A stretch of 5,712 nt of DNA from Verrucomicrobiota bacterium (lineage in GTDB: Bacteria > Verrucomicrobiota > Verrucomicrobiia > Verrucomicrobiales > DEV007), in contig JAQCER010000273.1 in NCBI GenBank assembly GCA_027618625.1, forward strand, positions 1-5,712, in the 5' to 3' direction. Under the pieces are notes generated by a model. The model was given only the letters and a program-made list of their open reading frames with translations, searched no databases and had not been told where the DNA came from. The translations under genes were made by a program, and so were the position numbers. Shown in pieces: positions 1 to 5,712 of the stretch (its first letter is position 1; each line of letters starts with the position of its first letter).

Positions 1-644
1 ACCTGTAGCCCCGTCGCCGCAATCCCAATGGCGAACCTTTTGGGTAGCGACAGGTGCTCGGCATCGACTGCGAACAGCAGCCAGGGGAACCACGCCAGTG
101 TGGACAACATCGTCGGCCACCAGGCCTCGGTCACGATGCCAAATAGAAACAGGGTAGTGCCAAAAATCGCTCCTGTCCGTGTCCGCTCGTTGCAGCGGAG
201 CCAGGCTTGCATTCCCACGCCCGCGATGATCAGGTGAATGAGCGCCAGCACATATTGTGACCACGGGCCCGGGAGCAGTGCGTGCATCAAGTGCGGGAGG
301 TAAAATGGTGCCGCCTGCATCGTCGAGAATTGATCAAGACCGCATGCCAGGTTCGGATTCCAGAGCGGCAGTTCACCGCTTAAAAATCTTTCACCAACCC
401 AATCCGCAACCGACACATAGTAGTCGAGCAAATCGCCCTCAGGGAAGCGCCGCTCCGATGGAACCGCAAACGCGATGAAAATGAAGCCAGCAGCCAAAAC
501 TGCTGGAACGAACCACCACAACGAACTTTTTTCACCTGTCTTCAAGTCGGGAATCTTTCTACAATCGATACCAAATGCGAGCAAATTTTCGATCACGGCC
601 CACCTTCGCCCGTTATTGAATACCATGTTAGTCCATCTTCCCAT
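1..644 (-). CDS. Partial YfhO/GT-C-like polytopic membrane protein (5' part, runs off left edge)
   Basis: The reverse strand is open without a stop from the window edge to an ATG at 644, giving 214 complete codons; the C-terminal part lies outside the window. After a short polar N-terminus there is a hydrophobic segment at about residues 42-62. It is followed by an acidic loop, FPEGDLLDYY (67-76), and the motif GELPLWNP (90-97). FYLP comes at about 114-117, and further hydrophobic stretches rich in Trp lie near 131-148, 158-169 and 175-193. An early membrane segment followed by an acidic loop and G-x-LPLWNP is characteristic of YfhO-type membrane proteins and related GT-C glycosyltransferase-like proteins, which are thought to move sugars from lipid carriers at the outer face of the cytoplasmic membrane. 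The exact substrate cannot be inferred. ATG 644 is preferred over the in-frame ATG at 626 because GGGAG lies 8 nt upstream. The gene is transcribed away from sbcD and probably has no functional link to it. That it is coding is well supported; the family name is moderately secure. Confidence 0.8.
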   Translation of the reverse strand, partial: MGRWTNMVFNNGRRWAVIENLLAFGIDCRKIPDLKTGEKSSLWWFVPAVLAAGFIFIAFAVPSERRFPEGDLLDYYVSVADWVGERFLSGELPLWNPNLACGLDQFSTMQAAPFYLPHLMHALLPGPWSQYVLALIHLIIAGVGMQAWLRCNERTRTGAIFGTTLFLFGIVTEAWWPTMLSTLAWFPWLLFAVDAEHLSLPKRFAIGIAATGLQ

Positions 645-652
645 TTCCCCAT

Positions 653-657
653 CTCCC
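653..657 (-). promoter_or_regulatory. Ribosome binding site for the YfhO-like gene
   Basis: On the reverse strand GGGAG is followed by 8 nt and then the ATG at 644. This is good Shine-Dalgarno spacing and favours 644 as the start over the ATG at 626, whose upstream purines (GGGAAG, 10 nt away) are less well placed. Confidence 0.5.
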
Positions 658-667
658 AATTGAACGC

Positions 668-681
668 TGGCAAATTTGGCA
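668..681. promoter_or_regulatory. Imperfect palindrome in the divergent intergenic region
   Basis: TGGCAAATTTGGCA has a perfect 8-bp palindromic core (CAAATTTG, 671-678). The outer TG/CA pair also matches; only the G in between is unpaired. It lies between the YfhO-like gene and sbcD, where an operator for either could sit. I see no convincing -35/-10 pair on either strand between 645 and 710, so a regulatory role is only a possibility, and a dyad this short can occur by chance. Confidence 0.2.
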
Positions 682-710
682 TTTCCGAATTGAGTATCCT
701 CAAACCAGCA

Positions 711-2123
711 ATGTCCTCCCAAACCCCAGATTCGATCCCAAAGCCCGCCGACGCAGTGCGGGTGCTGCACACGGCGGATTGGCATCTGGGGAAGATGCTC
801 GGTGATCTCGACCGCTCCGACGAGCATCAGCGCTTTCTTGACTGGCTGCTCGGCGAGCTGGTGCGGCAGCAGGTGGATGTGCTGTTGATCGCGGGAGATA
901 TCTTCGATACGGCGAATCCTCCACAGGCGGCAGAGCGGCAGTATTTTGAATTTCTGGCAGGCGTGTATCGGGAGACGAAATGTTCCGTGGTCGTGACGGG
1001 TGGAAACCACGATTCGCCCACGCATCTGGAAGCGCCGCGACGGGTGTTGCAGACGTTGGGCGTGCATGTGATTGGTGCGCTGCCAGTGAATATTGAAGAC
1101 CTGCTGGTGCCACTGCCATCGGCCGAGAATCCTCAGTTGGTGATTGTCGCCGTACCCTTCTTGCGAGATCGGGATCTGCGCACTGGTGCCTTTGGTCAAA
1201 CTGCGGACGAAATCCGTGATGAGTTACGACGGGGTATCGAAGGTGTCTACCGCAGGGCTGCGGATGCGTGTGCCTCGTTTCGCCACCAGGGCGCGGCATT
1301 GATTGCGATGGGGCACCTCACCGTGGCGGGGGCTCGTGTCTCAGAAAGCGAGCGCGTAGTGCACGTCGGTGGCTTGGGAAAGGTGGATCACAAAGTTTTC
1401 CCGGAAGATTTTTCGTATGTGGCACTCGGGCACCTTCATCGACCTCAGGCGATGGGCGCGGACACGATTCGCTACTCGGGATCGCCCATTCCGCTCAGTT
1501 TTAGTGAATGTGAGGATGTGAAGGAAGTGCGCCTGCTGGATGTGCATCAGGGCGAACTCATCGCGAATCACACCCTGCCCATTCCGGTGACCCGGCACCT
1601 GGCACAAGTGAGGGCGATGCGAGTGGAGCTGGAGCAAGTGCTGATGGATCTTGCTCCTGCCCGCGGTGCTCTGCCCAGCTGGATCGAGGTTACAGTGGAG
1701 ACGGCGGATGCCAGCGAGAATCTGTTCGAAGTCGTGCAGAAACTCACAGAACACCGTCGGAGGGAATTTGAGATCGTTCGCGTGCAGGCCCGCCGGGAGC
1801 GGACGAAGGCTGCTCTCTGCGGATCGGAGGACGAGCAGTCTCGCAGTGTCGACGCTTTGCTTGATGATCCCCTGCAGGTTTTTGAGCGACGACTGGAACT
1901 GGTGGCCGATTTGCCAGAGAGGGAAGCCAATGAGATGCGGGTTGCATTTCGAGAGCTGTATCAGATCCATCTCGACAGCGATGAGGGAAGAGAGGCGAAG
2001 GCCTTGACGCCGGAGACGGTGACGAACACAAAGACAAAGGTTGGGGTACCCAAGGCAGTAGCGGCTGAGGCGAAAGTGGAAGAATTGCAGTTCGACCTTT
2101 TTGATGGAGGGACGCCGGAATGA
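711..2123 (+). CDS. sbcD: SbcD, Mre11-family DNA exo/endonuclease subunit
   Basis: Nuclease subunit of the SbcCD complex. It is a calcineurin-like metallophosphoesterase that uses Mn to cut DNA ends, hairpins and protein-blocked termini when driven by the SbcC ATPase. Counting from ATG 711 (470 aa), the metal-binding motifs are all present: D23-W-H25, G62-D63-I-F-D66, G98-N99-H100-D101, G201-H202 and G240-H241-L-H243. These are followed by RYSGSP (254-259), typical of SbcD. The capping domain follows, then a helical SbcC-binding segment around DDPLQVFERRLE. A polar tail of roughly 40 residues ends in LQFDLFDG. At 470 aa it is longer than E. coli SbcD (about 400 aa), mainly because of this tail and the N-terminus. 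The start is uncertain: family members usually begin at M-R-I/V-LHTADWH, which here matches a GTG at 756 (455 aa). ATG 711 is chosen as the nearest ATG, although neither start has a good Shine-Dalgarno. First gene of the sbcDC operon; it overlaps sbcC by 4 nt. Confidence 0.96.
   Translation: MSSQTPDSIPKPADAVRVLHTADWHLGKMLGDLDRSDEHQRFLDWLLGELVRQQVDVLLIAGDIFDTANPPQAAERQYFEFLAGVYRETKCSVVVTGGNHDSPTHLEAPRRVLQTLGVHVIGALPVNIEDLLVPLPSAENPQLVIVAVPFLRDRDLRTGAFGQTADEIRDELRRGIEGVYRRAADACASFRHQGAALIAMGHLTVAGARVSESERVVHVGGLGKVDHKVFPEDFSYVALGHLHRPQAMGADTIRYSGSPIPLSFSECEDVKEVRLLDVHQGELIANHTLPIPVTRHLAQVRAMRVELEQVLMDLAPARGALPSWIEVTVETADASENLFEVVQKLTEHRRREFEIVRVQARRERTKAALCGSEDEQSRSVDALLDDPLQVFERRLELVADLPEREANEMRVAFRELYQIHLDSDEGREAKALTPETVTNTKTKVGVPKAVAAEAKVEELQFDLFDGGTPE
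2106..2111 (+). promoter_or_regulatory. Ribosome binding site of sbcC inside the end of sbcD
   Basis: GGAGGG lies 8 nt before the sbcC ATG at 2120, within the last codons of sbcD. Together with the ATGA stop/start overlap it fixes the sbcC start and indicates translational coupling, as expected for subunits of one complex. Confidence 0.85.
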
Positions 2124-5100
2124 GAATCCTGCGGATCGGTCTCAAGAATCTGAACTCACTGCGCGGCGAGCACTCCGTCGATCTCGAAAACGGGCCACTG
2201 GCGGATGCCGGGATCTTTGCGATCACCGGGCCAACCGGTGCTGGGAAATCGACGCTGCTCGATGCCATCACTCTGGCGCTGTATGGGCGCGCTGCTCGCT
2301 ACGGAAAGAAGCCAAACCCGGAAGATATGATGAGCCGCCACACAGGCGTGTGTTCGGCGCAAGTGGAATTCGAAGTTCCTGAGGGACGGTTTCGTGCTGA
2401 GTGGCAACTCAGTCGTGCGCGCAAGGATCCCAAGGGAAATCTCCAGCAAGCGAAGCGTTTTCTTTACGATGCGATGGGAACACCGATGACGCAAAAGATG
2501 CGCGAGGTTGACGTCGAGTTGGAGAAATTGATCGGGCTCGACTACGAGCGCTTCCTCCGCTCGGCGATGTTGGCCCAGGGGGACTTTGCGCGGTTCTTGA
2601 AGGCGAACGCCAATGAGCGATCGGAGTTGTTGGAAAGCCTGACAGGCACACAAATCTACTCGCACTTGAGTGCGCTGTGCCACGAGGAAACGGTGCGCAA
2701 GGAGGAATCTCTGCGCAGTCGGGAACAAATGCTCGGTGAAATTAAGCTGCTGGAGCCTGATGTCCAGGAGGCGCTGAAGCGGCAAATGCGGCAGTTGAAG
2801 TCAGCACTGGAAGTGGATAAGAAAGCAGCGGAGGTCATCCGCGCTGAGGTCGAGCGCGGTCGGCAATTGTCGCAGTGTCTGGAAAAGGACCGGAAGCTCC
2901 GCGAACTGAGCGTCGCCCTGGAGGCCGATGCGCGACGACGGGCGGCGGAGTTCGAAAAGCTGAACCAGCATCGCAAGGCGGAAGTCTTCCTGCCAGCTCT
3001 AGCAAAGATCGAGCAACGCCAGCAAACCGAAAGAGAAGCAGGCGAAGCGGCGGAAACGGCATCAGGCGCGGTGGCGCAGACGCGCAGGGATCTGCGTGCT
3101 GTTCTGGAATCGGCACGGCGCCTTGCAGAAAGCTCGGTCGTTGTGGCAGAAGCAGACTGCAAAAAGCTGGAATGCGGTTTGAAGGAATCTGTGGCGGAAG
3201 GTGAGGCGATCGCACACTGGTTGGCGGATCATCTGGGTGATACTGCACTTGCGTCGGAGTTGCCGGGCATCGCGACTGGTCTGACGAAGTTGGCGAATCA
3301 CCGAATGGCCCTGGTTGGGCTGGATAAACGAGACGGGGAAAAGGCGGAGGAAATTTCGGCAAGCACGGTTGAGCGTGATGCTTTGTCCAAGCAGCGGGCC
3401 AAGATCGAGGAGCAACGCAAGGAGCAATGGGAGGCACTCACATTGCAACAGGATCGCTTGAAGTCGGTGCTGGGTGGGCGAGAGCTCGGGCAAGTGCAGG
3501 AGGCGTTCGAGCGATTGAAAGTTCAGCTGGAGGCGTTGGGGCGCCGGACGAAATTGCAGGCGAGGGCATCGGAGTTGTCCGAAAAGGCAGCTCGGTTGCA
3601 ACCGGAGCGTGCCCATGCTCGCGAGCTGTTGGTCGCACGCAAGGAGATGGTTGAAGCCCTGCAGGCAGCACTTCACGCTGCGCAGGTGATCGCCAGTTTG
3701 GACGACCATCGACGCGACTTGAAGCCGGGCGATCCCTGTCCTCTATGTGGCGCTCTGGAGCATCCCTTTGTCGATCCAGAGAACCGACCGCGCTCCGCAG
3801 ATCAGGCTGAGCGATTGCAAAAGGCGCGTGAAGAATTGCGCGCAGTGGAGAAATCGGAGCGCGAGTTGGGAATCGAATGGACTAAAACCCATGAGGCGCT
3901 TAGAGGAACGCGCGAAGAACTTACGGAGATCGAGAAATCGTTGTTAAGCGCGCCTGAACATGCTCAGGAGGCGGCTGCCGGGTTGAAGGAGCAGATTGCG
4001 CAAGCGCAGGAGGCAGAGAAGCAATTGGTGAGAGCAGAGAAGGCGCTGATCGAATGTAGAGGAGAATTCGGCAAGGTGAACGAACAGGTGACGGCGTGCG
4101 AGCAACGTCTGCAGCGTCTTGGCACCGAACGGCAGCGCATTGCTGAGGAGATCGCCGAAATCAAGGTCGAGACCGCAGCGCAGTCCGAGGCGCTCGGGCA
4201 AAAACTGGCACCGTTCGCTGTTACCCTGGCAGTGAATGGTGAAGCTGAGCTTTGCCGGACACTGGAAGAACGGGCGCGCGAGTTTGTTGCCCGCCAAAGA
4301 TTGCAGGTGGAAGTAGCGGCTCGGATTACTGAAGTCAGAGTGGCTTTGGAAAAGTGTGAGGAAAGGGCGAAGCTCAGTCGTGAAGACGCGGACAATTGGT
4401 TCAGTGCCGTGCAGCAGGAAGGATTGCAGGAGGTAGGATTGCCGACTGCTGTTCCGGAACTGGCGGACATCGCGGAGTCGGTGAAAGAATATCGAGCCCG
4501 TCGTGCCGCAGCGGAAGCGACTGCGAAGGAGCGGAACGAGGCGAAAGGTCGCGCTGCTGCTGCGCTTCGAGAGGAGGAAGCGTTGCTGGTGGAGTTGCTG
4601 AAGGGGTCCGAATTTGTGGACGTTTGCGGATTGAAAGGTGCATTGTTAGCGGCGGATATCGTAAAGACGATCGATGCGGCTGCGGGTGACCTGGCCAAGC
4701 GCCGGGCGGAGTTGAGTGGGCAACAACGACAGATCGACGACACGCTCCAGGAGTTGCGTTCGTCGATGGCTCCTCAGGGAGAATTGCTCGACACCAAGGA
4801 GGCAGAAGCGAAGACGCTCAATGAACGGATCGAGGAAGCCGCCACGCGTCTGGCGAAAGTGAAAGTCGATCTTGAACACGACGATTACAATCGCAAGATG
4901 CACGCGGAACGGGTGAAGTCGATGGAGGATGAGAGAAGGCATTTCGCCATCTGGCAGAGACTGCGCGACCTGATCGGGTCTCACGACGGGCGCAAATTCC
5001 GCACCTTTGCCCAGGGGCTCTCGCTGGATCTGCTGTTGCGCCACGCCAATGGTCACTTGGCAAAGCTTACCGATCGCTATCAGTTGCAGCGAGTCGAAGG

Positions 5101-5452
5101 CGAGGCCCTGCAGTTGGAAATCGTGGATCTCCACCAAGCGAACGTCCTGCGGCCGATGGAGAGTCTCTCGGGCGGTGAGAGTTTTCTTGCAAGCCTCGCC
5201 CTGGCACTGGGGCTGTCTGATCTTGCAGGTAGGAATGTCAGGATCGACTCGTTGTTTATCGATGAAGGTTTCGGTTCACTCGATCACGATACGCTCGACG
5301 TCGCCGTGGCCGCCCTCGAAGGCCTGCGTTCCGGCAGCAAAACCGTCGGCGTCATCTCCCACGTCGACCTTTTGAAAGAAAGAATCAGTGCCCAGCTCCG
5401 AGTCCAACCCGGGCCGGATGGCGTGAGCACGATCGAGGCGGTTGCGGGTTGA
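2120..5452 (+). CDS. sbcC: SbcC, Rad50/SMC-family ATPase subunit of SbcCD
   Basis: ATPase and DNA-tethering subunit of the SbcCD nuclease (1110 aa; E. coli SbcC is about 1048 aa). The N-terminal ATPase half has Walker A GPTGAGKST (37-45, catalytic lysine K43) and a Q-loop at Q153 in MLAQGDF. A long Glu/Lys/Arg/Ala-rich coiled coil runs from about 180 to 935. It is interrupted near its middle by the zinc hook CPLC (C540 and C543), where two SbcC molecules join through one zinc ion. The C-terminal half has the ABC signature LSGGES (1016-1021), Walker B LFIDEG (D1048, with E1049 the probable catalytic base), D-loop SLD (1053-1055) and switch histidine H1081 in VISHVD. No key residue is missing and there is no frameshift. 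The first residues, MRILRIGLKNLNSLRGE, are typical of the family. Translation is coupled to sbcD by the ATGA overlap and a strong ribosome binding site. No clear intrinsic terminator with a U-tract follows the stop. Confidence 0.97.
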   Translation: MRILRIGLKNLNSLRGEHSVDLENGPLADAGIFAITGPTGAGKSTLLDAITLALYGRAARYGKKPNPEDMMSRHTGVCSAQVEFEVPEGRFRAEWQLSRARKDPKGNLQQAKRFLYDAMGTPMTQKMREVDVELEKLIGLDYERFLRSAMLAQGDFARFLKANANERSELLESLTGTQIYSHLSALCHEETVRKEESLRSREQMLGEIKLLEPDVQEALKRQMRQLKSALEVDKKAAEVIRAEVERGRQLSQCLEKDRKLRELSVALEADARRRAAEFEKLNQHRKAEVFLPALAKIEQRQQTEREAGEAAETASGAVAQTRRDLRAVLESARRLAESSVVVAEADCKKLECGLKESVAEGEAIAHWLADHLGDTALASELPGIATGLTKLANHRMALVGLDKRDGEKAEEISASTVERDALSKQRAKIEEQRKEQWEALTLQQDRLKSVLGGRELGQVQEAFERLKVQLEALGRRTKLQARASELSEKAARLQPERAHARELLVARKEMVEALQAALHAAQVIASLDDHRRDLKPGDPCPLCGALEHPFVDPENRPRSADQAERLQKAREELRAVEKSERELGIEWTKTHEALRGTREELTEIEKSLLSAPEHAQEAAAGLKEQIAQAQEAEKQLVRAEKALIECRGEFGKVNEQVTACEQRLQRLGTERQRIAEEIAEIKVETAAQSEALGQKLAPFAVTLAVNGEAELCRTLEERAREFVARQRLQVEVAARITEVRVALEKCEERAKLSREDADNWFSAVQQEGLQEVGLPTAVPELADIAESVKEYRARRAAAEATAKERNEAKGRAAAALREEEALLVELLKGSEFVDVCGLKGALLAADIVKTIDAAAGDLAKRRAELSGQQRQIDDTLQELRSSMAPQGELLDTKEAEAKTLNERIEEAATRLAKVKVDLEHDDYNRKMHAERVKSMEDERRHFAIWQRLRDLIGSHDGRKFRTFAQGLSLDLLLRHANGHLAKLTDRYQLQRVEGEALQLEIVDLHQANVLRPMESLSGGESFLASLALALGLSDLAGRNVRIDSLFIDEGFGSLDHDTLDVAVAALEGLRSGSKTVGVISHVDLLKERISAQLRVQPGPDGVSTIEAVAG

Positions 5453-5483
5453 TGGAGCGGGCAACGCTAGTGCCTCACGGGCC

Positions 5484-5509
5484 AAGGAGCGGCGGACTCC
5501 GATCCGCCC
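5484..5509 (+). repeat. Left arm of the inverted repeat, hairpin-forming
   Basis: GC-rich 26-mer starting AAGGAGCGGCGGACTCC. It can fold on itself through GGCGGA/TCCGCC, or pair with the right arm to form a long stem. It lies 32 nt after the sbcC stop, so the sbcC transcript would carry it and it could protect the 3' end of the mRNA. Confidence 0.7.
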
Positions 5510-5565
5510 TAACCTAAATCTAAAGGCAAGGTTTGAGCGTCAATTTCTTCTTGGCAGCTACAATA

Positions 5566-5581
5566 ATTGATTGATTGATTG
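5566..5581 (+). repeat. Four tandem ATTG units
   Basis: Four uninterrupted copies of the 4-bp unit ATTG lie inside the inverted-repeat element. A short array like this can vary in copy number by slippage. No function is apparent. Confidence 0.7.
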
Positions 5582-5608
5582 GTCGGACTGTGTGGCTGTG
5601 AAAGGGAA

Positions 5609-5634
5609 GCGCGGATCGGAGTCCGCCCCTCCTT
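5609..5634 (-). repeat. Right arm of the inverted repeat
   Basis: The reverse complement reads AAGGAGGGGCGGACTCC and onward, matching the left arm except for C to G at its 7th base and C to G at its 25th. The second change leaves only part of the internal hairpin, so this arm looks slightly decayed relative to the left one. Confidence 0.7.
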
Positions 5635-5665
5635 GTGTGTAAATCAACAGCCTTGGTCGTCGAGG

Positions 5666-5712
5666 TTACTCGTCAGCCATCTTGCGAACGGCTTCCCACT
5701 TCCCATTTGCTT
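5666..5712 (-). CDS. Possible 3' end of a convergent gene (14 codons)
   Basis: On the reverse strand from the right edge, one frame reads ANGKWEAVRKMADE and then a TAA stop (complement of 5666-5668). The charged, helix-like peptide ending in acidic residues looks like a natural protein C-terminus, and a convergent gene would suit a repeat element in the gap. With only 14 codons visible, and with the other two reverse frames also open for similar lengths, this is weak. No family can be assigned. Confidence 0.3.
   Translation of the reverse strand, partial: ANGKWEAVRKMADE

Larger units (their letters stand above)
5484..5634. repeat. 151-bp element bounded by 26-bp inverted repeats (REP/BIME- or MITE-like)
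   Basis: The 213-bp gap after sbcC contains two copies of a GC-rich 26-mer in opposite orientation, at 5484-5509 and 5609-5634. They match at 24 of 26 positions; the shared core is GGCGGACTCCGATCCGC. Each arm is itself partly palindromic: in the left arm GGCGGA (5491-5496) pairs with TCCGCC (5503-5508) around a 6-nt loop. The 99-bp interior is AT-richer and has no open frame of note. Paired, inverted, self-palindromic repeats in an intergenic gap fit a BIME (two REP sequences mobilised by a RAYT transposase) or a small MITE. I see no target-site duplication. If a gene converges from the right, the structure may also stop transcription in both directions. Confidence 0.75.

Noticed and set aside
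637..650. CTTCCCATTTCCCC resembling CTTCCCACTTCCCAT at 5692-5706, as a possible dispersed repeat
   Set aside because: The match is short and pyrimidine-rich (low complexity). Both sites are explained at least partly by coding or start-site sequence, so chance similarity is likely.
28..663. Three short plus-strand open frames in the first 660 bases
   Set aside because: They have low-complexity, unrecognisable translations and lie opposite the continuous minus-strand membrane-protein gene, which explains the region better.
660..710. TTG at 660 as the sbcD start (487 aa)
   Set aside because: There is no Shine-Dalgarno, the start codon is rare, and the added 17 residues do not resemble SbcD. 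It would also leave almost no room for the divergent promoters.
700..1970. Minus-strand open frames of about 200 codons opposite sbcD (700-1299 and 1341-1970)
   Set aside because: They lie wholly antisense to a well-supported SbcD carrying all catalytic motifs, and their translations show no coherent protein features.
3158..3175. A second cysteine pair in the SbcC coiled coil (C347 and C352)
   Set aside because: The spacing is C-x4-C with no Pro/Gly turn and it sits mid-arm, so it is not a second zinc hook.
3964..4743. Long open frame of 259 codons on the minus strand, opposite sbcC
   Set aside because: It is Ser/Ala/Arg/Thr-rich with no domain sense. It mirrors the Glu/Lys/Arg-rich coiled-coil codons of sbcC on the other strand, so it is a shadow frame.
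5453..5483. Intrinsic terminator immediately after sbcC
   Set aside because: Only a 4-bp stem (GGCA/TGCC) can be drawn and there is no T-tract. It is not convincing as a rho-independent terminator.

Overview
The window is a bacterial chromosome segment that looks moderately GC-rich by eye. It is dominated by a two-gene sbcDC operon, which encodes the bacterial Mre11-Rad50 DNA-end-processing nuclease. Both proteins carry all the family motifs I looked for. The host cannot be named firmly. The divergent YfhO-like membrane protein and the paired GC-rich inverted repeats are, from memory only, compatible with a Verrucomicrobia/Planctomycetes-type genome. This is a weak guess.

Layout. Positions 1-644 (minus strand) hold the 5' part of a polytopic membrane protein that runs off the left edge of the window. 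Its loop motif LPLWNP is typical of YfhO/GT-C-like proteins. A divergent intergenic stretch of about 66 bp (645-710) separates it from sbcD (711-2123, plus strand). sbcC (2120-5452, plus strand) overlaps the sbcD stop in an ATGA arrangement, with its own ribosome binding site inside the end of sbcD. Downstream, 5453-5665 is non-coding and contains a 151-bp element bounded by near-perfect 26-bp inverted repeats that resemble a REP/BIME pair or a small MITE. At the right edge (5666-5712, minus strand) there may be the last codons of a convergent gene.

Function. SbcD supplies the Mn-dependent nuclease. SbcC supplies the ATPase head and a long coiled coil with a zinc hook. Together they open and process hairpins and blocked or protein-bound DNA ends, including those arising from palindromes at replication forks. 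The most interesting point is a QFDLF peptide at the end of a flexible SbcD C-terminal tail. It resembles the bacterial beta-sliding-clamp-binding consensus and would tether the nuclease to replication forks. I found no CRISPR array, tRNA, rRNA or undescribed multi-gene defence system; most of the window is an ordinary repair operon.
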